Assembly (NCBI GenBank): GCA_029876055.1
Contig: CM056877.1
Span: forward strand, 4,402,001 to 4,466,000
From: Madurella fahalii
Taxonomy: Eukaryota; Ascomycota; Sordariomycetes; Sordariales
Length of the DNA: 64,000 nucleotides
Direction of reading: 5' to 3'
Shown: positions 22,862 through 34,000 of the stretch, in pieces
Layout of the letters: every line of letters starts with the position of its first letter
How positions within the stretch are numbered: the stretch's first letter is position 1
Notes under the pieces: model-generated
Told to the model about the DNA's origin: nothing
Databases searched by the model: none
What the model saw: only the letters and a program-made list of their open reading frames with translations
Position numbers and translations under genes: made by a program

Positions 22862-23339
22862 TAGTTAAGGAATACCTCTGTTTTACAGCTAAATTAGCTA
22901 TCTCACTACCCGGACAATTTTGCAAGTCTTGTAGTCTCTTATATAGAGAAAAGAAGAGAAGCGAAACAACGAATGGCTTAACAAAAGGTTCGTTGTATTA
23001 AGGAAAGAAGTTATGTATCTTTATACGAGGAAAGAGAAAGATCTGAGCTGTAGGGTATTATTTATTGTGTGGGAAAGAGTGAAAAGTTAAAACCTTGTGT
23101 TCTTGTATTCTATATAGTTATGTCAGAGAGTGCGAGAGCCCAATATATGACAGGAATGGGTTAGTGTCCAGGGGCGATTCCAGAATCCTAGGAACATATA
23201 ACCCCTGGGATCCTGGATGTCTGTCCCATCTGGACTCCTACTATGTAACAACTATCTCCTCCTCTCCTCAACCTCTTCAGCATCTAGTTTTAGCTGTCGA
23301 GCTAGGTTATATTCTATTAAGCAATCTGAATCTAATAAC

Positions 23340-23628
23340 TGTCAAAAGGGTCAAGAAGCTGGATCCTGGATCTGCAAAACACGAACCCGGATCAGTGTGA
23401 TCCGGATTAGTGCGTCTCGGATAAGTGTGATCCGATCTCTCGGAGACCCGTTAACCCGGGTCTCCGTGGTCCAGGAAATTGGGAATAAGAAGGAGGCTCA
23501 CCTCCGTTAGACAAGGAAGAAAACAAGACATCCTCAATTTTCCATCCTCAATTTTCCATCCTCAATTTACATCTGAATTTCCATCCCAAGTTTAACTCCG
23601 AACGTTCAGAGGTGCTGTGCATCCGACA
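23340..23628 (+). repeat. Solo LTR of the outer copia family with ATAAC duplication
   Basis: It starts TGTCAAAAGGGT and ends ATCCGACA, flanked by ATAAC at 23335-23339 and 23629-23633. It shares its ends with the LTR at 10450-10712. Inside are internal short repeats: GATCC/GATCAGTGTGATCCGG blocks and three tandem copies of ATCCTCAATTTTCC-like sequence near 23531-23570. Confidence 0.9.
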
Positions 23629-24143
23629 ATAACTAGCCCAAATCTTCTTTAATAGCTTGAGGTTCCGAGGGACTTAACCTAGTAATACAAGGCTAAGGTC
23701 CCAGTGGGTTTGAATTTCTGTCCTTGGATAGGTTTTAGGCTTTAGTGGTATTGGGTACTGTATAATAAAGTGCTCTAGGGGGGATGGCGTAGTGAAGGTG
23801 TGCTACGTCTGAAAGTTTGTATGTAGGCTGTATAGGCTATTAGTTCGAATCCGGCTTCCCTCAACTCTTTGTGTGGGTCGAACGGTAAACTATTAGCTCC
23901 AACTTTCGGTGTCTGTTTATTATTCTGCACAAACAGAACACGTGGAGAATTGGCGACACCGCAGATGCGGCCTGCCTGCTGTTACGGACTCGACTGTCGC
24001 TCATTCGTCCAGTACTCCTAGTACCTGACAAAGGTCATGCGCCACAGCCCGACTTGGATATTTAGGGTAAGTGGAGATCAACTAAGGCAGTTTGAGTTGA
24101 ATTCATCTATGGTAAGTGGTAGGCACCGAGTGGGGACTGCGGG
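23629..24143. other. Intergenic with a degenerate tRNA-like stretch
   Basis: No protein gene is seen. A stretch at 23778-23873 has a box-B-like AGTTCGAATCC and ends that could form a weak acceptor stem, but the other arms do not pair (see rejected items). Confidence 0.4.
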
Positions 24144-25109
24144 TTATTCTTCATCTCCATGGAAGAGACGAGTATTTGAGTGGCCACTGACAGAAGGTCT
24201 TACTTTCCACTTCAATAATTGCACCTTCGCTACTTCGCTTCTTGATTCCCATGATTCATAAACCAAGCCATCCATCGATCCGCGATTTCGGGAAATCCAT
24301 CCTGCCCCAGCTCCCGAGTCGTCGTCATCGCCATAGAGATCCAATCCGCTTGAAACGCATATCTTTGTCCTTATCCATTCCAGAGGAACAAACCTAGCCA
24401 TTTCCCAATCAAATACACCAAGAGATCTCTTTCCAGGATCCACTATTATATTCCCAGGCCCTAGATCGCATTGGTAGAAGACGAATATGGAACAATTACA
24501 TCCGAGGGTAGCGCAATTCCAGAGGAAATTCTGAGGACTCATGTCTTCGATACTGTGACGAGGCGTGAGATAGAGATCTGACAGATTCCGTCCGTCGATA
24601 CCGTGAATGCCCTTGCCTGTCCAAACTGCTAGCTCCGTGCAGATGCCCGCGATCCGCGAGACGAAGTACTCCTTCGTGTTCTCGTCCATCGAAGGCCAGG
24701 CCTCGGCAAGGGTCTCGCCAGGTATACGGCTCTGGATGAGGAAGTGGCGGTCCTTGCTCTGCACATGGTGGATGACGTTTGGGACGGCAAAGCTGAGCTG
24801 CCCAAGCGGACATTTGTTGTGGAGATAATTCAACGTGGCGTGCTCCCACGTCATATTCGGATCCTGGTATTTCTTGGCTTTGCGGATGGCATCACCAACC
24901 CTCCAAACCGCCGACACGTCGCCTGCATCATAAAGTTTCTGGATGTGGCTCTCCGCCGGCAACAGTCGACACGGAGGCAGAGGGCTCGGCGGCTCCGAAA
25001 CGACGTAGTAAAGCCCGTTCCCATCCTCCCAGAATGGGCCACCAGGCGGTGGCGAGGCTTGCCGGGTGAGGAGGATCCGGTCCCCAAAGAGTCAGGAGTT
25101 CTCGTCCAT
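24144..25109 (-). pseudogene. APH-like phosphotransferase family protein with an early TGA
   Basis: This is a fungal aminoglycoside phosphotransferase/choline kinase-like (APH superfamily) protein. Family-like sequence can be followed upstream of any in-frame ATG in the main frame (WEDGNGLYYVVSEPP, PPCRLLPAESHIQKLYDAGDVSAVW) to an ATG at 25109. A TGA at 25092-25094 (codon 6) interrupts it. The P-loop-like and ATP-site region is near residue 75 (VGDAIRKAKK). The catalytic loop reads FYQCDLGPGNIIVD, where family members usually have His before Cys-Asp-Leu; Asp and Asn are kept. The Mg-binding motif is GVFDWEMARFVP, followed by EWIRTK. Length without the stop is 321 aa, normal for the family. 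An upstream exon bypassing the TGA is possible but I cannot find one. The substrate is unknown. Confidence 0.65.
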
Positions 25110-26463
25110 TTGTTGGAGCGACTGGTTGACAGGATAGTGGAGGTGCATTGTCCATCGCGTGCGCGGATTAGGCAAGGCGCAGACTAATCCGGTAGTTACA
25201 AGAGCTACGAGTGGCAATGTTGATCTCTGGAGAATCATGTAGAGGCTCTTCGAGATCCTGTGAGAGGAGGGACGTGGCAGAACTCAAGATGTGCATAGCC
25301 AGGTGCAGCGCAGTGAGTATTGTATGCACTGTGCCTTGTGTGAAGTCCAGCCACGGCCCACCCCTAAGCGGAGGAGAAACCAAGGAACCGGCCCCACATA
25401 CGGCGAGCTGCACATGGCCACAGTCTTTCTGGTTGCATACCTACGGCCTGACAAGTCCGCGTCAAACAGGCAGTGATGCATGCCAATCCCCAAGCCCTGA
25501 AGCAACGCAAAGAGCGGTGGGAACACACGCAACCTACGTGCGCCGATGGGGTGAGCGACTGATAGGCCTAGCGCCACTGGACGAGTCAAACGTTGCAGGA
25601 AAGGGAATGATTGGGCTGTCAATCAGATGAACAACGGTGCACGCCCGAGGTCACCAGAATGTAGGCCTTGATAAATCCCGCAGCAATTGAGCTATAACAG
25701 CAAGAGGAGAGAGATACGGAAACGTTGGTTCAATAAGGTATGATCCGTAGATCCTCACAACCATCGATAACTCCGAGAACCATTACCTTACCTGATGCGA
25801 GCCATGTTTCCAACACTGCATTCCAGCTGGGAATTCCAGGCAGCAAATGCAGATCCAGACTGGCGGTGTTCATACCCCAATACCTGACCCAGCACCCTGT
25901 CAGTGCTCGTTCTGGAACGAAGTGCTATTCGGTGGGGAATACCTCAATCGAGTAGGCTGGACCAGCCATCTCTCCAGGTTCTTGCATGTTGCATCCTGCA
26001 CTGAGCAGCGCCTGCACTCTCTTCATCGTTGTCCTCCGCACTTCGTACCGCCGTATCCGCCGGCACAGCCACTTCCGCCGCATTCTCGGCGTTTGGCCTT
26101 GTCCAGAACTGCTGTGAAATGGCTACCGGAAAGGAAAAGAATATACTTGCTCGGTTGAACGCTTCGAACGTTGAAGCTGCGTATGTTGTTTTGACCTGGC
26201 CTTGTCCGTCTTGTTCGTTTTGACTGCCCGGCCGTAGGGCGTCTTTGCCCTCCCCTTGTTTTGACAGGTATGTTTGTGCAGATGTGTGTTTCCGCACCAT
26301 TCCACTGGTTGGCTACGCGACATACAAGAACTTTCAAGGGCATGATATACTAGAAACCATCGCCACGAAAGCGATGGCAAGCCTCACTTTCAGCAGGAGT
26401 CGTGTTATTCGGCACTTCTGAGGAGCAGGCAAGCAAAATGTATTGGGCTAGGCGGCGGCCTAA
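25110..26463. other. Intergenic, no gene recognised
   Basis: It contains overlapping frames up to 139 codons (25211-25630, +; 25944-26343, -) without domains, signal peptides or consistent splice sites. It separates two kinase-fold genes that are both on the - strand. Confidence 0.45.
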
Positions 26464-27693
26464 CTAGTTATTCGGCCCATCCGACCTTGTACACTCTGTA
26501 CTACGCACCAACTGCCCATTTGCAAACACACGATTCCCATTTGCAAGCGTGTTTTGCGCAGGATGTTCCCAATTCAAGATTGTGACCCCCTTCTCCCGCT
26601 CATCACGGCGCATCTCATACATGGCAACCATGGGCACAATAACGGGGTTCCCACAAACATCTGAGAATATCTGTTCCTTCGCGGGTGGTGTTGGGAAATC
26701 CGGCCAGTCAATGTACTCAGGTGCTTCTGTATAGATAGCAATCTGTTTCCCTTCCCGCCTCGTTTTCATCCACTCGTTCAGTACCGAGCGGTATTCCGAA
26801 ACAGAATGGTCAAGCTTGACATCCGGATGCTGCACCCACTCCTCAAGCTCTTCGACGTCGGCTAGATTCTGTTGATCGTGAGGAATATCCCGGAAATGCG
26901 TGTCGCAGATGATGATTTCGTAGAGGGTAAATACAACGCCTTTCACGTCGTCTCGGTCCTTTCCGTAACCAATGCCACCGATCCGGCCACTATAGTTGAA
27001 GTCGAACAACATAAGGGCGTCCGTCTCGGGGTTGACAAGAAGATTCCGAGGGCCTACATCCTGGTGCGCGATGCCGTACTTGAGATTCAGGTCGTCGATC
27101 ACGCGAGTCAGCTGCCGGAGCCACTCCAGCTTAAACGTGCGTGACTTGTTCTCGCCTATCGTGCCGCCGGGGATGTAAAGGGAGGTAAAGCCGACAACAC
27201 GACCATGCAGTTCGTCTAGCACAAGCCGGTCAAACGGTACAAGGTTTGGATGTTGGGGGAGGCGCATCCACAGGTTCATTTCGTGCCACAGCTTGTGGAT
27301 GAACTGGAAGAGGAAGTAGTACTTGAAGACTGCTTTCGTGTCTGTCGCGTTGGCGCAAGGCGTATACGAAACAAGATCGACATTCGGAGATAGCCGATCC
27401 AGCTCGAGCAGATCAGAGCGGACCGCAGTGTTGACACGGTCGGGTCGCAGAATCGCTTCTAGACAACAAGGCAATATCTCACCGAACAACCGAATACGTA
27501 CCGTCCTACCTACCAGCCTAATCCGTTCCAGGTCCCTGTCTGCCTCGCCGTCGCTTAAGCAAAGGGAAAGCTCACCTATCATGCTGTAGGCGCTCAGACC
27601 AATCAGCGCTTCGGCAGCATTTTTATAACCAGATAGGACAGGTATAACTTGGTAAATTGTACCGGAGAATGGGCACAGACGTTTTGGACCCAT
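26464..27693 (-). CDS. Fungal protein-kinase-like protein (HQD/DFN type)
   Basis: This is a single exon of 409 aa with an ATG start at 27693. The kinase-fold C-lobe is clear: catalytic loop YGIAHQDVGPRNLLVN (about residues 215-230; HQD in place of HRD), then LMLFDFNYSGRIG (DFN in place of DFG), followed by DDVKGVVFTLYEII. Upstream are an ATP-lobe remnant (VFKYYFLFQFIHKLWHEMNLWMRL) and a hinge-like VVGFTSLYIPGGT. This is a large, lineage-expanded family in filamentous ascomycetes with no assigned substrates. HQD and DFN are seen across that family as I know it, so the protein may still bind nucleotide, but activity is uncertain. The N-terminal ~100 residues are poorly conserved. No lesions are visible. 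Confidence 0.8.
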   Translation of the reverse strand: MGPKRLCPFSGTIYQVIPVLSGYKNAAEALIGLSAYSMIGELSLCLSDGEADRDLERIRLVGRTVRIRLFGEILPCCLEAILRPDRVNTAVRSDLLELDRLSPNVDLVSYTPCANATDTKAVFKYYFLFQFIHKLWHEMNLWMRLPQHPNLVPFDRLVLDELHGRVVGFTSLYIPGGTIGENKSRTFKLEWLRQLTRVIDDLNLKYGIAHQDVGPRNLLVNPETDALMLFDFNYSGRIGGIGYGKDRDDVKGVVFTLYEIIICDTHFRDIPHDQQNLADVEELEEWVQHPDVKLDHSVSEYRSVLNEWMKTRREGKQIAIYTEAPEYIDWPDFPTPPAKEQIFSDVCGNPVIVPMVAMYEMRRDEREKGVTILNWEHPAQNTLANGNRVFANGQLVRSTECTRSDGPNN

Positions 27694-28023
27694 TGTACTG
27701 ACCTAGGTAAGCAGTGTGCTCTGGGCTTCGGTAAACCCCCAGTGTCTCCATTGGGCCCTGCCTGGTAAAAGGAGGTTGGGAGGTCTTCGTTAGCTAGTCG
27801 GATTGTTAGTCGGTCTGTCTGCTCCTGCTTCCACTGGGTCTTCCAAGCTAGCTCTACTACTCTACTTGTATCAAGCCTCTTTTGGTTTAAAGGTTAACCA
27901 TAACAACCAGTAGTGGAGACGAAGTTAATAATATATACAGTAGGCTGAAAACCTTGGCAGACGAGGAGAAGGGGTAGTGTCTTTCTTACAAGAAGTTATC
28001 TAACTGTTTATCAACGTAGCATT
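27694..28023. other. Short intergenic region upstream of the kinase-like gene
   Basis: This 330-bp gap lies between the end of the PKS-NRPS and the start of the kinase-like gene, both on the - strand. I see only AT-rich sequence and no gene. Confidence 0.45.
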
Positions 28024-31000
28024 CTAGACATCCTTGGAAATAATAGGAAGCACCATTTTACCTCGTCCCTCGGCGAACGCAGCAAAAAACTCATGTACGA
28101 GCCCATGAAGCCCCCTTTCACGTGCGGCTGCCAGCCATTCCTTCATAGCAATCTCTTGTAAGGGCCCTCCAGCCATGCCTTCGAGGTATTCTCGAAATTC
28201 GAAGTGAGAGATCTTGACATTGTTGCAGTGGTTGACAAAGACGGGGCGCAGGCTCTGGCGTGTTTGATGCTGGAGCGAATGATCACCACCACCGGTCGCG
28301 GACTCAATGGCCGACTCGACCAGATCCCTCGCCACGTCCTGCACCATGATAAAGTCCCACTGACCCGTAACATCCTCCGGCTCGATCCGCGGCAGTGCGC
28401 GCAGCAATAGCGAATACTTGGTCAGCATGCCGATGGCGTCGAGCTCGGACGCGTCGTCGCCCACGACGTGCGCCAGCCGGTGGACGTATGCAGGAAGTCC
28501 GTGGTCCTCGGCCGCCTTCTCTAGAATCTGCTCGCTGACCCATTTCGAGGCCGCGTAGCCGTCGACCGAGTTAAGCAGGTCGGGGTCAGCGGGCGACGCG
28601 GGGACTTCAAGAAGCGGCTCTTCCTCGTCGTTTCGGACAACCTTGGCCACGGAAGCGGTTGATACGTAGTGAACGGGTACGCGAAATGGGATGGCCATCT
28701 CGCAGAGCGTGCGGGTCGAGACGACGTTAGCGCGGCGGAGGGACTGGTAGGTCTTCAGCAGAGACACGTCCGAACCGTTGTGGATGATGACGTGGGCGCG
28801 CTCGCTCAGGGCCGCGAATTGGGAGTCTGGGAGGCCCAAGCCGAGAGTTGAGAGGTCGCCGGAGTACTCGATGACCTTGTCGCTCCTTACAGAGACGTGG
28901 CGCGGTTTTCCGGACCCATCAGGCCGGATCGCTAGGCAGTGCACCTGTGCCACTCTTGGCTCTTGGATGAGATGCGACAGCAGGTGCCTTCCAATGAATC
29001 CGGTGGCGCCTGTCAAGACGACTGTGAGGCCCCCGTTTCCGTTTAAGAGCCTCGGGTGGGACGGCCAGGGGATGAGCTTGGGCTGAGGAAGTCCGTCTGC
29101 CATACTTGCAATCTCGAGATCCCAGTTAATCGTCACCTGGGTGCCTCTGGGTCTCAAGAAGGGTGCCATCATCGATGGCGAATCGGGTCTTTTGGTAGCA
29201 TCCGTAGCATTTTCAACGAGAGTGGCCATGTTGCTCAGAGTGCTGGCGTGGAAGAGCTCAGGCATAGAAAGTTTCACGCCAAACTTGATCTCGAGCAGGG
29301 ACTTGAGCTTGATCATCAGGATCGAGCTGCCCCCAGCCTGAAAGAAATCCGAGCTGGGCTGAATGATTGCATGCTTGTGGTTTAGCCCGGAACTGTGAAC
29401 GATTCGAGTCGAGAAAACCTCTTCCCATGTTTCCTTTACAGCATGTTCCCAGGGACTTAAGCTATGCGCAAGGGCAGCCGTCGTACCTGAATCCACGGGC
29501 TCGGTGATAGGCAGTTTGTCTACGGCGGCCCTGTCGGTCTTCCCGTTGGCAGTGGCAGGTATCCGATCTGTTGGGATGATGAAGGCCGGTTTCATGATTA
29601 GCGGCAGGGGAAGGTTGGATCGGAGCCACTGTATGAAGTCGGACTTGTCCCCGGAAAATTCAACGTCGAATACGACAAAGGCAACCAAGACGCCCGATGG
29701 CTCACCAGGTCGCAAGGAAGCGGCAGCGTTCACGATTGTACCGTTAGAAACGTGCACGATGGCGTTGGCGACCTCGTCAAGCTCGATGCGGAAGCCATGG
29801 ATCTTGACCTGGCCATCTTCATCCAGCCGTCCCAGCACCTCGAGCGTGCCGTCCGGTAGAAGCCTGCCCTTGTCGCCTGAGCGGTAGATTCTGGTGGCCG
29901 AGGATGATGCAGTGGTCGACTTCTTCTGAATAAAATTGCGGCTGGATTCTTCGGGTCGTTCGAGATAGCCGAGACCAACGCCCGGACCCGAGATGCAGAT
30001 TTCGCCAGGAAAGCCGACGGGCAAGACATGCATATCAGCGTCGGTAATTTCAAGGCCGTAGTTTAGCGACGGACGGAGGTAATCGCTGCTGTTGCCGTCC
30101 ACATCACTCATCTCGCGGTACGGCACAATTCCCCTGGCGCAAGCCAGGGTGATCTCGGCCGGCCCATACACATTGACCAGCTTCAGGCTATCACAGCCCA
30201 GCTTGCGGAAGGCCCTGCGCAGCTCCCAGCCCAACTTCTCTCCTCCAGACATGGCATAGCGCCACGAGTGGGCGTTTTTAAGGATGTGATGCCCGTAATT
30301 TAACAATGCCAAATATTCGGATGGCACAAAGTGCGTCAAGGTGACGCCGTGCCTGACCATGAGCTCGGCCACCTGCGCCGGATCACCTCGCTTAGATTTA
30401 CCCACTATGACGATTGTGCCCCCGTTGCATAGCGCTAGGAAGATCTGGTCCAGCATCAGGTCGAACCCCAGTGGGCTCTGCTGCAGCGTGGTCTCGCGCC
30501 CAAGCCCAAAGATAGCGGTCATCCCGTAGATTTGGTTCACCAGGCCACCATGCGTGAGCACGACGCCTTTCGGCACACCAGTGGATCCACTCGTGTATAG
30601 AATCATCGCCGGCTCACGGCTCCTGTTGCTGCTTTCCTTGGCTGTGTCTTGAGGCATGGGCATCTCGCACTTGTCCTCGTCATGACGATCGCCGTCATCA
30701 TCATCAATACTTAGTATCGATGCAAAGCTCATGTCTGTGCAAATATGCCGCGCCAGGTTCTTTGTCACATTTTGGCAGACCAAGACTTGTGGCCGACTCT
30801 CCTTGACGGCCGCACGAATCCGTCGCGGATGATTCCGCGTGTCTAGAGGAATCCAGACCAAACCTAGCCGCAGGATGGCAAGAATACAGCAGACAGCGTC
30901 GGCGACAGGGTCGAGAAGCATGGCCACGTGCGAGCCGGGAGCCAGTGGGGGTGAAACAGTTCGTAGTTGGCGCGTTATCTGCATCAATCTGGCGCTCATC

Positions 31001-34000
31001 TGTGCGTACGTCAGGGGTTGACCTTCATCGTCCTTGATTGCGATCCCGTCCGGCAGCTCAGCCGCCACCTCGTCTACGCGGTCAGTGAGTGTGCCATTCC
31101 ATGGCACTTCCATATCGGTACCGCGCCCGAGCTCTATGGCATCCGCGATGTCGGCCTCGTTGGAGATCGGACACTTGGCGACTTCGGAGCTGGGGTCCCG
31201 AGCCAGGGCTTCCAGGGCGCGCGTATACCACTTCAAGAGGAGCGCGCCGTCAGATACCCGGTACAGATTCTGCTGCGTGATGAGAGAGACAAAGGTCCAA
31301 TCTGAAGTCGCGGCAACATTGAGGAGCAGATCGTATGGATTCCCTCCCGGCACGGCCCCGTCCCATTGGATCTTTCCGTCGCCCCCGAAATCGGTTTCAT
31401 TCAGCGGCGCTCTGCGATAGTTTATGGCAACTTGGAACAGAGGATGATGGCTAGTCCATCGCGAAACCGCCAGGTCGTCGAGAACCATGTCGATAGGTAC
31501 CTGCGAGTGGGCCAGGGCAGCCAAGGCGGCATCGCGTGACCTCCTTGCCACCGCATCGAACGGCTCAGAATGCTCAAGCCGGAGGCGTACAGGAAGCATG
31601 TTGAGGAAGTAGCCAATGGTTTCCATATCTTCCGGTTCAGTCCTGTTTGCGTCCACAGCTCCGATGGCGACATCATCGACGCCGAGGCAGCGTGCAAGGA
31701 ATGTCGCCAGGCTCGCAAGGTAAAAATGGAACGAGGTGACGCCGATCCTGGAGGCTGCCCTCTCCACGAGCTTGGTCAAGTCATTAGGCAGCCTGACGTC
31801 GGAAGTGTTAATCTTGTAATCCTTGACAGTCGGGCGAGTCTTGACCTTGGCGAACGGGAAAAGCGGCAGCGGCTCGGGGATGGTTCTGTAGGTGTCCCTC
31901 CAAAAGGCAAGACCGGCGTGGAGACTCTGGGGTGTGAATGTGTTCAGCTGCCTTTTCGCCATATCAATAGACTGCCGGATGCTAGAGGATGCTGGCATGC
32001 TGCGTAGGCGTCCCGAGTATTCTTGTGCGAGCTCGGCAATGAACACACTCCAAGCGATTCCGTCGAGCGCAATATGATGATGGCTGAACAATATAAAATG
32101 GAGAGAAGGTGACGGTGACATGACCGTTACTTTCATGACAACACCCTTCTCTATGTCGAATTTGAAATCCTTGACACTCTCGATTTCAGTCTGGATCTGG
32201 TTGTCGTCACAGTGTGTTTTGTACAGCAGTATAATGCGGGGCTCAGAAAGCACAGCCTGTACGGGCCGAGACGTGGACCTGTCCATGAAGTAGGCGCTTC
32301 GCATGGCCTCATGTCGTTTCCCAACCACCCAGAGAGCCTTTTGTAGTCTTGCCATGTCGAGTCGACCGTGGAAATAGCCAGAATAAGCGACATTGTACGC
32401 ATTATTCTGCAGATATTCTTGCAGGAAATACAGCTGGGCTTGGGCGTGGGACATGTCACCGATCCTCTCATACTTGGTCCGGAGTCCTAGCTGGTCCCCT
32501 CTTTGGCCAGGAATGGGACTTGGGGGCACATTGTGTCCTTGGATGGCATCCGGCGCGAGCCTCCCATTTAGGCCTTCCGAACTTGGGATTCGAGTCCCGT
32601 TCATACCGTTCAGCATGGGCGCGACCTGGAGTTCTGGGGTAGACAAGCCGGGACTAGTGTTGTTGATTTCTCCGTTCGCTTCTTTGTGATGGTGATCGTG
32701 GTTCTTGTCTTTGGCCCATGGCCTTAAGAAATCCGGCAGTTTGCTCAATACATCATGGCATATATCGTTCAAAGACGCACCGCTCAAGAACTTCAAGACT
32801 GGCACGTCGACTTCCAGTATCTTCAGGAGCCAGGAACGGATCTCGACGGCAACCAACGAGTCAAGGCCCAAGCTGATCAGTCCGACATGTTCGTCTATGC
32901 CCTCACCAGGAGAACCGAGTGCCAAGCTCACTCTGCCAGCATTGGCCACCTTCAAGATGGACAAGACCATTTGGCTGCCGGAGGCCCCTTTCAGATCTTC
33001 CTGAATGCTCCGAATGGGCTGTTCTCGATGCTGGTGCGGGTCATCCTTGAGTCTCTCCTCGCCTTTGATGCGGCAATGTCCGAATCGGGGCATGGCACGC
33101 CAGGGGGTATTGATCTCGGTGCCGAGTCCAGCAATGAGCTCGGGGTTCAGGCCGGATTCTGGGCGGCCAGACAGGATTGCCTGAGCGAATATTGCGTGAA
33201 ATTCGGGCTCGGGGACGGCGGGTAAATCGTCCTGGCGAAACCGAGCCTCAACAGTCGGCCCGGCTTGTTCGTGTATAAAACCGAACCCAAGGAGCATCCC
33301 AAAGTGCATGACCGACGCGGCCAGGCCTCTCTTGCGCCTTCGCATCGCCAGAGTCGACATGAACAGATTGGCGGCGTTGTAGCTAGACTGGGCGGGTTTA
33401 CCGACAATGCTTGCGACTGACGAGAAAAGAATGAAGAAATCTAGCGGTGTCGAGAAGAACAGGCTGTCAAGGTTCTGGGTTCCGACCACTTTGGGTTTGA
33501 AGACAGCTTCAAAGTCTTCAAAAGACATGCCATCAAAGGGATGGTCACGCACCACCAGGGCAGCATTGGCTACCCCGGCGATGGGGGGCATAGACGAAAC
33601 GATCTCTTGGTGCACGTTTCTCAGATTCTTCATGTCTGCAACATCGAGAGAAAATATTCGAACCGTCACGCCCTTCTTTTGAAGATGCTTGCACACCTCT
33701 GGAGGGACAGCTGGCGTTCGGCTAGCAATGGCGAGGTATTTGGCTCCGTGATCTGCCATCCACTCGCAGAGGGATAATCCAACGTCACCTGTGAGTCCAA
33801 TAAGAAAGTACGTCTTTTGGTCCGCGAAGAGCCGGGCGTTCGTGGGTGGTGTCACCCGGACCTGGATAGATTGCACACCGGTCCAGGATATGATAGTTGA
33901 AGCGCTCGCCGTTGCTGATTGCTCGTGCACCAGATCGGCTTTGACCACTGTCTTTTGTGCAAGGGGTCCCAGGTCGTATAGCAAGTCTGGACTGGAACAG

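Larger units (their letters stand above)
20286..22962. repeat. Second copy of the ~550-bp dispersed repeat, split by two transposon insertions
   Basis: It is homologous to 10777-11327. The repeat sequence is present at 20286-20661, 20920-21010 and 22862-22962. A 258-bp solo LTR sits in the first gap and a pogo element in the second. Both junctions carry target duplications that appear once in the other copy. Confidence 0.78.

Noticed and set aside
23778..23873. tRNA-like sequence (Leu/Ser type) with AGTTCGAATCC
   Set aside because: The ends can pair weakly and boxes A and B are partly present, but the T arm does not pair and no anticodon arm with a 7-base loop forms. At best a decayed tRNA.
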